Assembly (NCBI GenBank): GCA_024637305.1
Contig: JAGXFI010000095.1
Span: 1 to 46,398, forward strand
From: Sulfitobacter sp.
GTDB taxonomy: Bacteria; Pseudomonadota; Alphaproteobacteria; Rhodobacterales; Rhodobacteraceae
Direction of reading: 5' to 3'
DNA: 46,398 bases
In this document: in pieces, positions 1-8,917 of the stretch
Layout of the letters: each line of letters opens with the position of its first letter
Position numbering within the stretch: position 1 is the stretch's first letter
The notes under the pieces: model-generated
Databases searched by the model: none
What the model saw: only the letters and a program-made list of their open reading frames with translations
Told to the model about the DNA's origin: nothing
Made by a program: the position numbers and the translations under genes

Positions 1-294
1 ATGGTGCGTTCCGACAACGCTGCGCGCACGGGAGAAATCGCCATGGATCGGACCGAACCCGCGCAGATGCTCCAGATCGGATAGATTGATCGTCCAGTCA
101 TCGACCTTGTACCCCCGCGACCGCAAGGCCTGCGCGATGAAGTCCTGCGCCGGACCTTCCTCGAAGCGCAGGCTGGGAATAGCGACAAAATCAGCAAGGA
201 ACGCGGTTTGATCGTCAAAGCCCGCCGCCACGGCCTTTGTGATAGTGTCCACGGTTTGCGTCGAGAGGGAAAATGGATCGGCTTGCGGTGTCAT
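1..294 (-). CDS. M20-family ArgE/DapE-type deacylase, N-terminal part (cut by window edge)
   Basis: Ninety-eight codons read leftwards from an ATG at 294 and run off the window without a stop. An AGGAG sits five bases upstream of the ATG (300-304), so the start is well supported. The visible part carries FVAIPSLRFEE, GYKVDDWTI and GFGPIHGDFSRARSVVGTH, which match the N-terminus of the ArgE/DapE family of zinc amidohydrolases that split N-acyl amides such as N-acetylornithine or N-succinyl-diaminopimelate. The metal-binding HxD and the dimerisation domain would lie outside the window, so substrate and integrity cannot be judged. It is divergent from the flavodoxin-like gene at 422, and both promoters must sit in 295-421. 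Confidence 0.85.
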   Translation of the reverse strand, partial: MTPQADPFSLSTQTVDTITKAVAAGFDDQTAFLADFVAIPSLRFEEGPAQDFIAQALRSRGYKVDDWTINLSDLEHLRGFGPIHGDFSRARSVVGTHH

Positions 295-421
295 ATCTGC
301 TCCTGCTGATTTCACCCCACTTTCCAGTCCAGATACGTATCCGTCAATCCGCCAGAACGTGAGGCGCGGCGCTGTCGCTGCATGAAGGTATCTGGCAAAT
401 CCTGACGGAGACACTAGGATC

Positions 422-913
422 ATGGCTATGGCGCAGCTTCTTATCGTTTATCACACCAAGACGGGCGGCAGCCGACAGATGGCTGAGGCAGCGTCGGAGG
501 CGGCGCGCGAAGAACTATCCACCATTCTCAAGACGGCCGATCAAGCCGGACCAGAAGATCTCTTGGCCGCAGACGGTTATATTTTTTGCGCCCCTGAAAA
601 CCTTGCCGCGATTGCAGGCGTGATGAAGGACTTCTTTGATAGATGCTACTATCCGGTCCTGGGGCAGATCGAGGGCAGACCCTATGCACAGATGGTCTGC
701 GCCGGTTCCGACGGAGAGAACGCGGCCCGTCAGACAGCCCGCATCGCCAAAGGCTGGCGATTGAAGGAAGTACAAGAACCGCTTATTATCTGCACAAACG
801 CGCAGACGCCCGAACAAATCCTGAGTGAGAAGACCATTCCCGACGACCAACTGGCGCAATGCCGCGAACTTGGGGCAGCCATGGCCGCAGGGATAAGCAT
901 GGGCATTTTCTGA
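422..913 (+). CDS. flavodoxin-family / NAD(P)H-dependent FMN oxidoreductase-like protein
   Basis: A 163-residue single-domain protein with a flavodoxin-like fold. It begins with a beta strand and phosphate-binding loop (LLIVYHTKTGGSRQMAEA, residues 6-23), has a hydrophobic strand ending in FCAPENLAAIAGVMKDFFDR (about 55-74) that would line the FMN isoalloxazine, and a third segment around AGSDGEN (95-101). Family members bind FMN and act as small electron carriers or quinone/flavin reductases in the cytoplasm. The ATG at 422 has GGAG 11 bases upstream; the ATG at 428 (MAQLL) is an equally plausible start. It stands alone, divergent from the M20 deacylase. The partner and substrate are not readable. 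Confidence 0.8.
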   Translation: MAMAQLLIVYHTKTGGSRQMAEAASEAAREELSTILKTADQAGPEDLLAADGYIFCAPENLAAIAGVMKDFFDRCYYPVLGQIEGRPYAQMVCAGSDGENAARQTARIAKGWRLKEVQEPLIICTNAQTPEQILSEKTIPDDQLAQCRELGAAMAAGISMGIF

Positions 914-1076
914 CGACCGCATCACGGTCCCGCAGTGTGCGGCCCGTCAAGTCAGGACCGAACGCCAGCGTCCGTGCAATCCCTCGCCGCAATGACGACC
1001 AATGCGCGCAATCGCCAAGCTGCGCGGAACATTGACAAAGCCTCAGTGTTTCTTTTTCAGAGACATGGAGGTTGTC

Positions 1077-1163
1077 ATGAAAAAGCGCGTACACATTATC
1101 TGTGCCGCGACCGTAACCGATCCTGCCATGGCGCAAGATGCCGAAACTGGCAGGAAGACCTGA
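1077..1163 (+). CDS. 28-residue leader-like small ORF upstream of the SPW/VKOR fusion gene
   Basis: The ORF starts at ATG 1077 behind a GGAGG (1067-1071) and encodes MKKRVHIICAATV followed by a short tail ending in AETGRKT. Its TGA (1161-1163) lies one base before the ATG of the next gene at 1165. The first part resembles the beginning of a signal peptide but is too short and too polar to finish one. The spacing suggests translational coupling: ribosomes ending here would be placed on the downstream start. A GGAAC at 1026-1030 with TGTTTC after 16 bases is a weak resemblance to an EcfG-type promoter. It could be a leader peptide or a decayed secreted protein; whether it is translated is unknown. 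Confidence 0.4.
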   Translation: MKKRVHIICAATVTDPAMAQDAETGRKT

Positions 1164-1164
1164 A

Positions 1165-3636
1165 ATGGCAGATCAGAACAAGCCAGTCGTGGTCATAACC
1201 GGCGCCGCCGGCAATATCGGTGCGAACCTCAAAAGCAAGCTTTCTCACAGCTATCGGGTGATCGGATTGGATCTGCCGGACGCCTGCGAAGGGCGTGCCG
1301 ACATGATCGGTGGTGACATCACAAGCGTCGAGTCCATGGCATCGGCGATAAAGGAACTGCAAGAGATCCTCGATGGCGAAAAGGTCGCCTCGGTCATTCA
1401 TTTGGCCGCATATTTTGATTTTACCGGCAAAGTGCGCCCGCAATACAAGGCCGTTAACGAAGAAGGCACCCGTAACCTCCTGCGCGCGATGCAGGATATC
1501 GAAGTGCAGCAATTCGTCTATTCCGGCACGATGCTGGTTCACGAAGCAACCGCGCCGGGCGCGCGCATTACCGAATCCACACCATTGGCACCCTCTTGGG
1601 CCTATCCGCAATCCAAGGCCCGCACCGAAGAAATCATCCGTGAGGAGGCTGGCGAAATTCCTGCGGTCTTGCTGCATCTGGCCGGACTATACGACGACCA
1701 GACCGCCGTCCCCACGCTTAGCCACCAGATCGCCCGGATCTATGAGCGCGACATCAAGAGCCACTTGTTTTCCGGCGACACCCATGCCGGTCAGGCGTTC
1801 CTTCATCTCGATGACATGCTTGAGCTGTTCAAACGTGTCGTGGATCACCGCGCCGATCTGGATGACGGCGAAGTCGTGCTGGCGGGCGAGCCGGAGACGA
1901 TGAGCCATGCCGCCTTGCAAAACCGCATCGGCACATTGATCCACGGCGCTAGGACTTGGGAGACATTGACCCTGCCCGCGTCACTGGCGAAACTGGGGGC
2001 GGCAATTGAGACCTCGTCGGAACCGGTGGTGCCGGATGCGCTTGACGAGGGCGAAAAACCCTTCATCCGGCCCTTCATGATCGACATTGCGTCGGATCAC
2101 TATGCGCTCGACATCTCGCGGGCAAAGCAGCGTCTGGGCTGGGAGCCGAAAGAACGTATCGCGGACAAACTGCCGGTTCTGATCGAGGCTTTGCTGAAGG
2201 ACCCACTGGGCTGGTATCAGGCCAACCGGATCACACCGCCGGCATGGCTCAGGGTCGCGGACGAGCGCATGGACGACGCCGAGGCGTTGCGTCACCAGCA
2301 CGAGACGGAGTACCGCCGCCAACACCGTGCCAACATCTGGGGCGCATGGGCGAACGCGGGGCTGGGTCTGTGGCTTCTGAGTGCGCCACCCCTTCTGGGC
2401 CATGACAACACAGGCATGATTATCAGCGATGTCCTCGCCGGATTGCTCCTGTTTGCTGCTGGATTGCTGTCGTTGTCCTGGCGTCTGCCCTGGGCGCGGT
2501 ACGGGGCTGCAGCACTCGGGTGCTGGATCATGTTCGCACCGCTCGTATTCTGGACCGACAGCGGGGCGGTCTACCTCAACAGCACGCTGGTCGGGATGCT
2601 GGCGGTTGCCTTTGCGCTTTGCTTGCCCCCGGTGCCTGGGGTGTCTCCGATGGCGGCACAGACCGGCCCGACCATTCCCAAGGGCTGGGATTATTCACCT
2701 TCGGACTGGTTCCAGCGTCTGCCGGTAATCTTTCTGGCGGTCATCGGGCTGCTCATCTCACGCTATCTCACCGGCTACCAATTGGAGACCATCGACCATG
2801 TGTGGGAGCCGTTCTTTGCCGGTACGCTGGACGACAAGAATGGCACCGAACAGATCATTACCTCGTCAGTGTCCGAGGCGTGGCCGGTGCCGGATGCCGG
2901 CATCGGTGCCTTGACCTATGCGCTGGAAATCCTCGTTGGTGTCATCGGATCGGCACGACGCTGGCGCACGATGCCGTGGCTCGTCGTGTTGTTCGGGATC
3001 ATGATCGTGCCTCTCGGAGCGGTCTCGATCTTCTTCATCGTGATCCAGCCCATCGTGATCGGTACATATTCCACCCTTGCGCTGATCGCGGCTGCGGCGA
3101 TGGTCTGGCAGATCCCCTATTCGTTGGACGAACTGGTCGCCACTTACCAATTCCTGCGCCGCCGGCACAAGGCAGGCCAACCCTGGTTGCGCGTGTTCTT
3201 CACCGGCGACACCGACGAAGGCCCCGATGAGCAGCCGATTGACGATTTTGAACGCAGTCCGCGCGTGATCATGGCCGAAATGGTATCGGGCGGAATGACG
3301 TACCCTTGGACCCTGATGGCGTCGCTGGCCTTGGGTGTGCTGCTGATGCTGACACCGCTGGTTTTCCCTTGGGGCAGCGGCATTACGGCCACGAACCATG
3401 TCGTCGGCGCGCTGGTCATCACCATAACGGTTGCCGCCCTCGCCCCCGTGGCACGGATCGGGCGTTTTCTGAACGCGCTGATGGGGATTGTCCTGATCTT
3501 TGCGCCGCTCGTAACCGGTGCGGCCTGGGGCGCGCTGGCGCTTTCGGTGCTATGCGGCGTGGCCCTGATCGCGCTGAGCATACCGCGCGGCACGGTCAGA
3601 TCCAGTTACGGCACGTGGGACAGGTTCATCCGGTAG
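1165..3636 (+). CDS. NAD-dependent epimerase fused to SPW-repeat and VKOR-like membrane domains
   Basis: An 823-residue multidomain protein. Residues 1-350 are an extended SDR epimerase/dehydratase with a Rossmann loop (VVITGAAGNIGANL, about 7-20) and a YPQSK catalytic motif. After a linker, WGAWANAGLGLWLLSAPPLL opens a first SPW-type membrane repeat. About 510-680 is a membrane segment resembling the vitamin K epoxide reductase-like part of such fusions, and 690-823 forms another SPW-type block. In VKOR domains the active site is CxxC; here the matching stretch reads IGTYSTLALI, with no cysteine. ATG 1165 is preferred over 1138 because AGGAAG (1152-1157) precedes it at seven bases. The job is unknown: probably an inner-membrane protein with a cytoplasmic nucleotide-binding head. 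Confidence 0.8.
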   Translation: MADQNKPVVVITGAAGNIGANLKSKLSHSYRVIGLDLPDACEGRADMIGGDITSVESMASAIKELQEILDGEKVASVIHLAAYFDFTGKVRPQYKAVNEEGTRNLLRAMQDIEVQQFVYSGTMLVHEATAPGARITESTPLAPSWAYPQSKARTEEIIREEAGEIPAVLLHLAGLYDDQTAVPTLSHQIARIYERDIKSHLFSGDTHAGQAFLHLDDMLELFKRVVDHRADLDDGEVVLAGEPETMSHAALQNRIGTLIHGARTWETLTLPASLAKLGAAIETSSEPVVPDALDEGEKPFIRPFMIDIASDHYALDISRAKQRLGWEPKERIADKLPVLIEALLKDPLGWYQANRITPPAWLRVADERMDDAEALRHQHETEYRRQHRANIWGAWANAGLGLWLLSAPPLLGHDNTGMIISDVLAGLLLFAAGLLSLSWRLPWARYGAAALGCWIMFAPLVFWTDSGAVYLNSTLVGMLAVAFALCLPPVPGVSPMAAQTGPTIPKGWDYSPSDWFQRLPVIFLAVIGLLISRYLTGYQLETIDHVWEPFFAGTLDDKNGTEQIITSSVSEAWPVPDAGIGALTYALEILVGVIGSARRWRTMPWLVVLFGIMIVPLGAVSIFFIVIQPIVIGTYSTLALIAAAAMVWQIPYSLDELVATYQFLRRRHKAGQPWLRVFFTGDTDEGPDEQPIDDFERSPRVIMAEMVSGGMTYPWTLMASLALGVLLMLTPLVFPWGSGITATNHVVGALVITITVAALAPVARIGRFLNALMGIVLIFAPLVTGAAWGALALSVLCGVALIALSIPRGTVRSSYGTWDRFIR

Positions 3637-3705
3637 CGTCATGATCGTCTTCACCGCTTCTACCTTGTGAGCCTGATCGAACCGCCGGATTCGGGGTAGC
3701 CCTCG

Positions 3706-5214
3706 TCAATCAGGGATCGGAATTTCGAACGTCATCTTGAAACCTGCGTTTTCCTCGATGACAACAGCACCATTCCATTTGTTTTCAACAAGTGCCCCGA
3801 TCAACTTCGAGCCAAAGCCGGTTCCTTTCTCGGATTGCTCATAATTTGAAACAGGGTCGTACCAGATGAACTTGAAAATGCTCGAGCCGTCAGGCTGCCG
3901 ATCATAAAACCAAGTGACATTGACGCTCTCGGCATCAGTCCCCAAGGCCCCGTATTTCACCGAGTTTGTTGCAAGTTCATGCAGCACCAGCCCCATGTCG
4001 AAGCCGAGCTCAGGCGGCAGCAATACATCACGACCTACGTTTACGACCCTGTTGCCGAACGGGTTCAATGCTTCTTCGATCAGGTCGGTAAAGCGCGCTG
4101 TTGTCCAGCCACCACGAGAGATGACAAGATTTGCGCGTGCAAGCGCGCCCAACCTGTCGCTGAATGCCTTTCGGGCCTGCACGACGTCACAATCGGCGTT
4201 GAAGGTTTGACCCGCAATGCTGTTGATGAGCTGCATCAGGTTGCCGGCGCGATGAGTCATTTCGCGCACCAGCAACACCTGATGCTCTGTAGCCGCAGCC
4301 TGCCGTGCCGCGCCGGCGACAATGTTTGCAAGCGACTGGAGGAACCCCGCGTCAGTTTCGTCAAACCCCCGAACCTCGCGGGCGTGGATGCCAAATACGC
4401 CAAAGGCCCGTGTGGTCGGGCCGGGAATGACGACCGACATGCCGCTTTGCACATCATGATCGTGTAGCAGCTGCGGGCCAGTGAACCGCATTTCCTTGGC
4501 CATGTCCGTGACGATCACCGGCTCATGGGACATCAACGTGTAGCCCGCCTGCGAGGCACGCTCGATACCGACCTCACCCTTGCCGACAAGACCCTCTGCC
4601 CACCCTAACCCAGCACGAAGGACAAGATGTTCGGCAGAGTCTGAGAATTCGAGTATTTTGGTCAAAGGAACCTGCAGCACCTCGCCAGCGACCCGAACGG
4701 CCTCATCCAGAACCTTCTGAAAATCCTGTTCGTTGAGGGCGAACGATCCAAAGCGCGAGACGGCGTTTTGCTGAACGAGTTTCCTTTCCAATCGATGTTC
4801 ATTCCGGACACGCTCCGTCACATCGATGCAAACACCGGTAAGATAGCGTGACCCATCTGGTTCAGTCGTCACCCCGCCCGAAGTCTCGATCCAGATCTCG
4901 CCCTGGTTCTGGCGCGGCGCGGTGCGGTAGACCGCCCAATATGGCAGACCGGTGGTTATGGATGTCTCTATTTGTTTCCAGACATAGCTGGCGTCGTCAG
5001 GATGAAGATCCAGTTGAAAGCTCGTAAGCGTACCATCGAATGATCCATGCGGAAGTCGGTGAATGCTTTCGAGGTTCGATGTCCACTCAAGCTGTTCGCC
5101 GTCAATCCTCCAGCGCCAGACACCGGCACCCCCATGCCGCAATCCTTCCTCCAGCGCCGTGGGCGCTGTAAGATAGGTGGCTGACTTGGTCTGGTAACCG
5201 GATCCTGTACACAT
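3706..5214 (-). CDS. PAS-GAF sensor histidine kinase of the HWE type
   Basis: About 502 residues without membrane segments. A PAS domain covers roughly 20-135 and ends in GVCIDVTERVRNE. A GAF domain covers about 150-310. The kinase core has an H-box (REMTHRAGNLMQLINSIAGQ) with the phospho-accepting histidine, an N-box HELATNSVKYGALG, and a GFGSKLIGALV ATP-lid stretch. These fit the HWE/HisKA_2 kinases typical of alphaproteobacteria. The usual WxE after the N-box reads WYD here. No response regulator is adjacent, so it is an orphan that probably signals through a single-domain or PhyR-type partner elsewhere. A TTG at 5220 lies in frame two codons before the ATG chosen (5214). It is convergent with the SPW fusion gene. 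Confidence 0.88.
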   Translation of the reverse strand: MCTGSGYQTKSATYLTAPTALEEGLRHGGAGVWRWRIDGEQLEWTSNLESIHRLPHGSFDGTLTSFQLDLHPDDASYVWKQIETSITTGLPYWAVYRTAPRQNQGEIWIETSGGVTTEPDGSRYLTGVCIDVTERVRNEHRLERKLVQQNAVSRFGSFALNEQDFQKVLDEAVRVAGEVLQVPLTKILEFSDSAEHLVLRAGLGWAEGLVGKGEVGIERASQAGYTLMSHEPVIVTDMAKEMRFTGPQLLHDHDVQSGMSVVIPGPTTRAFGVFGIHAREVRGFDETDAGFLQSLANIVAGAARQAAATEHQVLLVREMTHRAGNLMQLINSIAGQTFNADCDVVQARKAFSDRLGALARANLVISRGGWTTARFTDLIEEALNPFGNRVVNVGRDVLLPPELGFDMGLVLHELATNSVKYGALGTDAESVNVTWFYDRQPDGSSIFKFIWYDPVSNYEQSEKGTGFGSKLIGALVENKWNGAVVIEENAGFKMTFEIPIPD

Positions 5215-5455
5215 ATTCAAAGTTTTATCGTCCTAAGCGGACAACTGTCCATTGTTTCCCTTACGATCAACTCGCGTCCATCGCAGTTTTTCCCGACCGG
5301 GTGGCAGTGTTGCGCTTTCCGGATCGAGGCCAGATTTTCCCTGTCTTCGACGCAATCATGTTTACAGACCGGATTTGCGCAAATGAGACGCTGTGGCCCG
5401 CATTGGGGAGGGCTGTCATGGCGCTGTTGACCAGAAGCTCAAACCTTACACAAGC

Positions 5456-7021
5456 CTAGAATTCTCTCAATCCGACCGAGACAAGGGCTTTGCGCATGGA
5501 TCTGCTCATATCGGAATCTTCGAAAGGAAACGCATTGAAGAACGTCGCCGCCGAAGCATCCGGTCGGCGCTTTTTCACCTTCTCGGCCCAATAGGTGGCC
5601 TTTTTCTCGTCACCACTGATCTTGGAAACCATCGCGGCAATTGCCCCTATCAGATAATGCGCGCCGGGGGCGCGGGCACCTTTTTCAGCCCAAAGCAGGG
5701 CATTGTCGTAGTCCTCCAATTGAAGATACGCCAATCCGCGCGCGGCCTGCATCGCATAGAGGAACGGGTCCAGAGGACTGAGCGCAGTCGCATTTTCAAG
5801 CTGCTTGAGTGCCTCGACATTCCGGCCTGCCATCACATCGGCCCAGCCATGCGCATAAAATCCCTGCGCAAAATTCGGGCTGAGTTCGACCGAACGGTCG
5901 ATCCACGGCATCCCGGCCTCCGGGTCGCCCTTGAGCCAATGCGCCCTACCCAGCGTAAAATTGCCGAAAGGATCGACCGGGTCCAGTTCAACGCATTTCT
6001 CGGCAAAGCGGCGGGCGTTTTCGATCTCTTTCGTAGCATCGGCTGAGTATTTGAGAAAGGCGGTTTGAAAGCTGGTGAATGACCGTGCCGCATAAGCTCT
6101 TGCAAAGCCCGGCTCCAGCGTTGTGGCCCTTTCGAAATGCACCGCTGCGATCTCGTTATCTTTCCGATTAAAGCGGTACATATGCTGCAGACCCAGATGA
6201 TAGATGCCCCAGGCGTCCAGATTTTCGGGCGGAACCAGACGCGCACGTTTCGCCTCGTTCAAGGGGACATGGAGTTCCAACGCCGAAATGACATGGGTCA
6301 GGATATCATTTCTGGTCGCGTTTACATCACTGATCGTGCCGGAAAACCGTTCGCTCCAGACCACGGCCTTGCTGCGGGTGTCGGACAGCTCGACCGATAC
6401 CGCGATCACAGCGCCGAAAATTTCCACCAGCCCCGTCAGGCAATAATTCACCCCAAGAGCATCTCGGATATCGGACAGATCCGGGTCTTCTTGCCGGAAG
6501 CGAAACGTAGATCCACGCGACACCACTTTCAACCACCGCAGGCGCGACAGGCACGATATCAACTCGGCAGGAATGGCATCGCCGATTGCGCCATATTTCT
6601 GCGAATATCCGACCATTCTGAATGGCAAAATGGCAATCGACGGGCGTTTGGAATGTTCTGCCCCACCAGTCGACCCCGGATGGTCATCAAGGGTCGATGC
6701 CCGCGCAGGAAAGGCTGTTTTCACGTCTGCGGCAAATCGCACACCGCGCCCCCGCACGGTGCGAATGTATTTTTGCGTCACACCATCGTCACCCAAGACC
6801 TTGCGCGTCGTCTTGATCACCGTGGCGATGGCAGCTTCGGACACGATCCGACCGTCCCAGAGTTTTTCGATTATCTCGTCTTTCGTCACCATCCTGTCGC
6901 GGTTCACGACCAGAAAAACCAGCAGCGCAAAAGCGCGTGGCTCGATGGCTACGTCACGCCCGGCCTCGGACAAAAGACCGCGGTCGATGTCGAGCGTGAA
7001 CTGATCAAAACGACAAAGCAT
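5456..7021 (-). CDS. winged-helix transcriptional regulator with TolB-N-like and TPR sensor domains
   Basis: A 521-residue cytoplasmic protein. Residues 1-95 form an OmpR/CadC-type winged helix (FDQFTLDIDRGLLSEAGRDV, then YIRTVRGRGVRFAADV). A TolB-N/adenylate-cyclase-associated region follows from RPSIAILPFRM (about 125-255), then TPR-like helices to the C-terminus. ATG 7021 is chosen over the upstream in-frame start because AAGGA precedes it at about six bases and the winged helix begins directly. It is divergent from the exported protein at 7136, with 114 bp between them, so that gene is the obvious candidate target. The same TolB-N-like/TPR module recurs, fused to a cyclase, at 10359. Confidence 0.85.
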   Translation of the reverse strand: MLCRFDQFTLDIDRGLLSEAGRDVAIEPRAFALLVFLVVNRDRMVTKDEIIEKLWDGRIVSEAAIATVIKTTRKVLGDDGVTQKYIRTVRGRGVRFAADVKTAFPARASTLDDHPGSTGGAEHSKRPSIAILPFRMVGYSQKYGAIGDAIPAELISCLSRLRWLKVVSRGSTFRFRQEDPDLSDIRDALGVNYCLTGLVEIFGAVIAVSVELSDTRSKAVVWSERFSGTISDVNATRNDILTHVISALELHVPLNEAKRARLVPPENLDAWGIYHLGLQHMYRFNRKDNEIAAVHFERATTLEPGFARAYAARSFTSFQTAFLKYSADATKEIENARRFAEKCVELDPVDPFGNFTLGRAHWLKGDPEAGMPWIDRSVELSPNFAQGFYAHGWADVMAGRNVEALKQLENATALSPLDPFLYAMQAARGLAYLQLEDYDNALLWAEKGARAPGAHYLIGAIAAMVSKISGDEKKATYWAEKVKKRRPDASAATFFNAFPFEDSDMSRSMRKALVSVGLREF

Positions 7022-7135
7022 CCTTAATCCTTGCGCGCATCTGCGCAAAACGCCACGAAAAACTCAAGTTCTCCTCAAGCACGCGATCAAGAGATCTGGC
7101 AGATGTTGTATGCTCATACCACAAAGGAGAACCCG

Positions 7136-7690
7136 ATGCTAAATCATACAAACCGCCTCGCCTGTGGTGTCGTTGCGCTTTCGATGACCTGCGCCGCCAC
7201 CGCGCCCTTTGCAGAAACCACCGAAGACAAGATCGCCCGCGCGATCACGGCCGCCCCTTCCGACATCACCGATGATGCCACGATCATGGACGTTGATGGA
7301 ACCGTCCTGCGCGCCGGGACAAATGGATGGGTGTGCTTGCCCGGCATTGGCCTGATCCCCGGCGACCAGCATCCGATGTGCAACGATGCTGTCTGGATGG
7401 AATGGATGGCCGCCGCCGCGTCGGGGTCTGCGTTTTCGACCGATGTGATCGGCGTGTCCTACATGCTTGCGGGGGACGCGATGGTAAACAATGCCAACCC
7501 TGCTGCGACCGATCCCAACGACGGTGGGGTGTGGGTGCAGGAAGGGCCGCATATCATGATGCTGTTTCCCGACATGGACGCGCTTGCCGGGCTTTCGGAT
7601 GACCCTTTTTCCGGCGGCCCCTACGTCATGTGGGGGAAGACCCCGATGGCTCATGTGATGCTGCCGGTCGAGGCGAAACCGACACCCTGA
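7136..7690 (+). CDS. exported protein of unknown function
   Basis: A 184-residue protein with a clear Sec signal peptide: a basic start, then the hydrophobic stretch ACGVVALSMTCAATAPFA, with likely cleavage before ETTEDK. The mature part contains TNGWVCLPGIGLIPGDQHPM, a paired Cys/Met-rich stretch (CNDAVWMEWMAAAASG) and GPHIMMLFPDMDAL with several histidines and methionines. I do not recognise a named family. The many His, Met and Cys residues could suit a metal- or heme-related role, which is inference only. An AAGGAG at about 7123-7128 supports ATG 7136. It is divergent from the winged-helix/TPR regulator and 138 bp upstream of the PLP enzyme pair. Confidence 0.75.
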   Translation: MLNHTNRLACGVVALSMTCAATAPFAETTEDKIARAITAAPSDITDDATIMDVDGTVLRAGTNGWVCLPGIGLIPGDQHPMCNDAVWMEWMAAAASGSAFSTDVIGVSYMLAGDAMVNNANPAATDPNDGGVWVQEGPHIMMLFPDMDALAGLSDDPFSGGPYVMWGKTPMAHVMLPVEAKPTP

Positions 7691-7828
7691 GCGTAATGTG
7701 ACCACAAAATGCCTGATGTCTGCTAGGCTTGGGTGCTGAGCCTGCGCGAGGCGATCTTGCCACGGCTTTTGGCAACCAAAACCCGCTCTTCGCCAGTCGC
7801 AGCGCCAGAAAATGAAAAGGAACCCGAG

Positions 7829-8905
7829 ATGCAGGAAACCATCAGAAGTACGAGGGGTCGTGGTCGCCTCTACGACAACGTGTTGGACACGATCGGTGAT
7901 ACGCCCGTGATCCGCGTGAACACCATTCCGACCCATGGTGCGACGATCTATGTCAAGGCCGAAGCCTTCAACCCGGCCGGCTCCGTCAAGGACCGTCTGG
8001 CCGTCAACATCATCGAGGCGGCAGAACGCTCCGGCGCATTGAAACCGGGGCAGACGGTGGTCGAGGCCACCAGTGGCAACACGGGTATCGGTCTTGCGAT
8101 GGTCTGCGCGCAGAAAGGCTATCCGCTGGTCGTGACCATGGCGGACAGCTTTTCAATAGAGCGTCGGCGCCTGATGCGGATGCTGGGTGCAAAAGTGGTG
8201 CTGACCCCCCGCGCGCAAAAAGGCGTCGGCATGTACAAGAAAGCGGCGGCGCTGGCGGAAAAACACGGCTGGTTTCTTGCGGCCCAGTTCGAAACCCAAG
8301 CCAACGCCGCCATTCACGAGACCACCACAGCCCGTGAAATCATGGCTGATTTCGAAGGTACGCAGCTGGATTATTTCGTGTCGGGCTATGGCACCGGCGG
8401 GACTGTGACAGGTGTTGCACGGGTGCTGCGCGCGGAACGGCCAGACACGAAGATTATCCTGAGCGAACCTGCCAACGCCCAACTGTTGGGAAGCGGCCAT
8501 TCGCAAGAGCGCGAAGCCAACGGGGCACCAGCCTCCAGCCATCCGGCGTTCGAGCCGCATCCGATCCAGGGTTGGACACCCGATTTCATCCCTGCCGTGC
8601 TGCAGGAGTCGATTGATAACGGGTTCTTTGACGAGCTGATCCCCGTCACAGGCGCAGATGGTGTCAAATGCGCGATGGATCTTGCCCGAAAAGAGGGAAT
8701 ATTTACCGGGATCTCGGGTGGGGCGACTTTTTCAGTCGCTTTGGCGGTGGCCGAAAAGGCACCGAAGGGCGCAGTCATTCTGTGCATGTTGCCCGATACC
8801 GGCGAACGGTATCTCTCCACGCCCCTGTTCGAAAATATCGCCGAAGACATGGACGCTGAGGAGGTTGCCCTCTCGAAGTCCACCCCTGACGGGCAAATGG
8901 ACTGA
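7829..8905 (+). CDS. cysteine-synthase-like PLP enzyme (fold type II, CysK/CBS family)
   Basis: A 358-residue enzyme. PLP lysine K54 lies in NPAGSVKDR, the substrate-carboxylate loop is TSGNTGIGLA, the PLP phosphate loop is GTGGTVTG, and a late SGGATFSVAL matches CysK. CysK joins O-acetylserine and sulfide to cysteine plus acetate in the cytoplasm. The protein is longer than classic CysK (about 320 residues), with an insert around 230-260 and a C-terminal tail. The true substrate could be another O-activated serine or another nucleophile such as sulfite. ATG 7829 has AAGG just upstream; the in-frame extension to 7733 has no such support. Twelve bases separate it from the decarboxylase, implying co-transcription and linked chemistry. 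Confidence 0.88.
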   Translation: MQETIRSTRGRGRLYDNVLDTIGDTPVIRVNTIPTHGATIYVKAEAFNPAGSVKDRLAVNIIEAAERSGALKPGQTVVEATSGNTGIGLAMVCAQKGYPLVVTMADSFSIERRRLMRMLGAKVVLTPRAQKGVGMYKKAAALAEKHGWFLAAQFETQANAAIHETTTAREIMADFEGTQLDYFVSGYGTGGTVTGVARVLRAERPDTKIILSEPANAQLLGSGHSQEREANGAPASSHPAFEPHPIQGWTPDFIPAVLQESIDNGFFDELIPVTGADGVKCAMDLARKEGIFTGISGGATFSVALAVAEKAPKGAVILCMLPDTGERYLSTPLFENIAEDMDAEEVALSKSTPDGQMD

Positions 8906-8917
8906 GCGTCCGGGCAG

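Noticed and set aside
1026-1052. EcfG-like promoter before the leader ORF
   Set aside because: The -10 part reads TGTTTC instead of CGTT; mentioned with the leader ORF but not annotated on its own.
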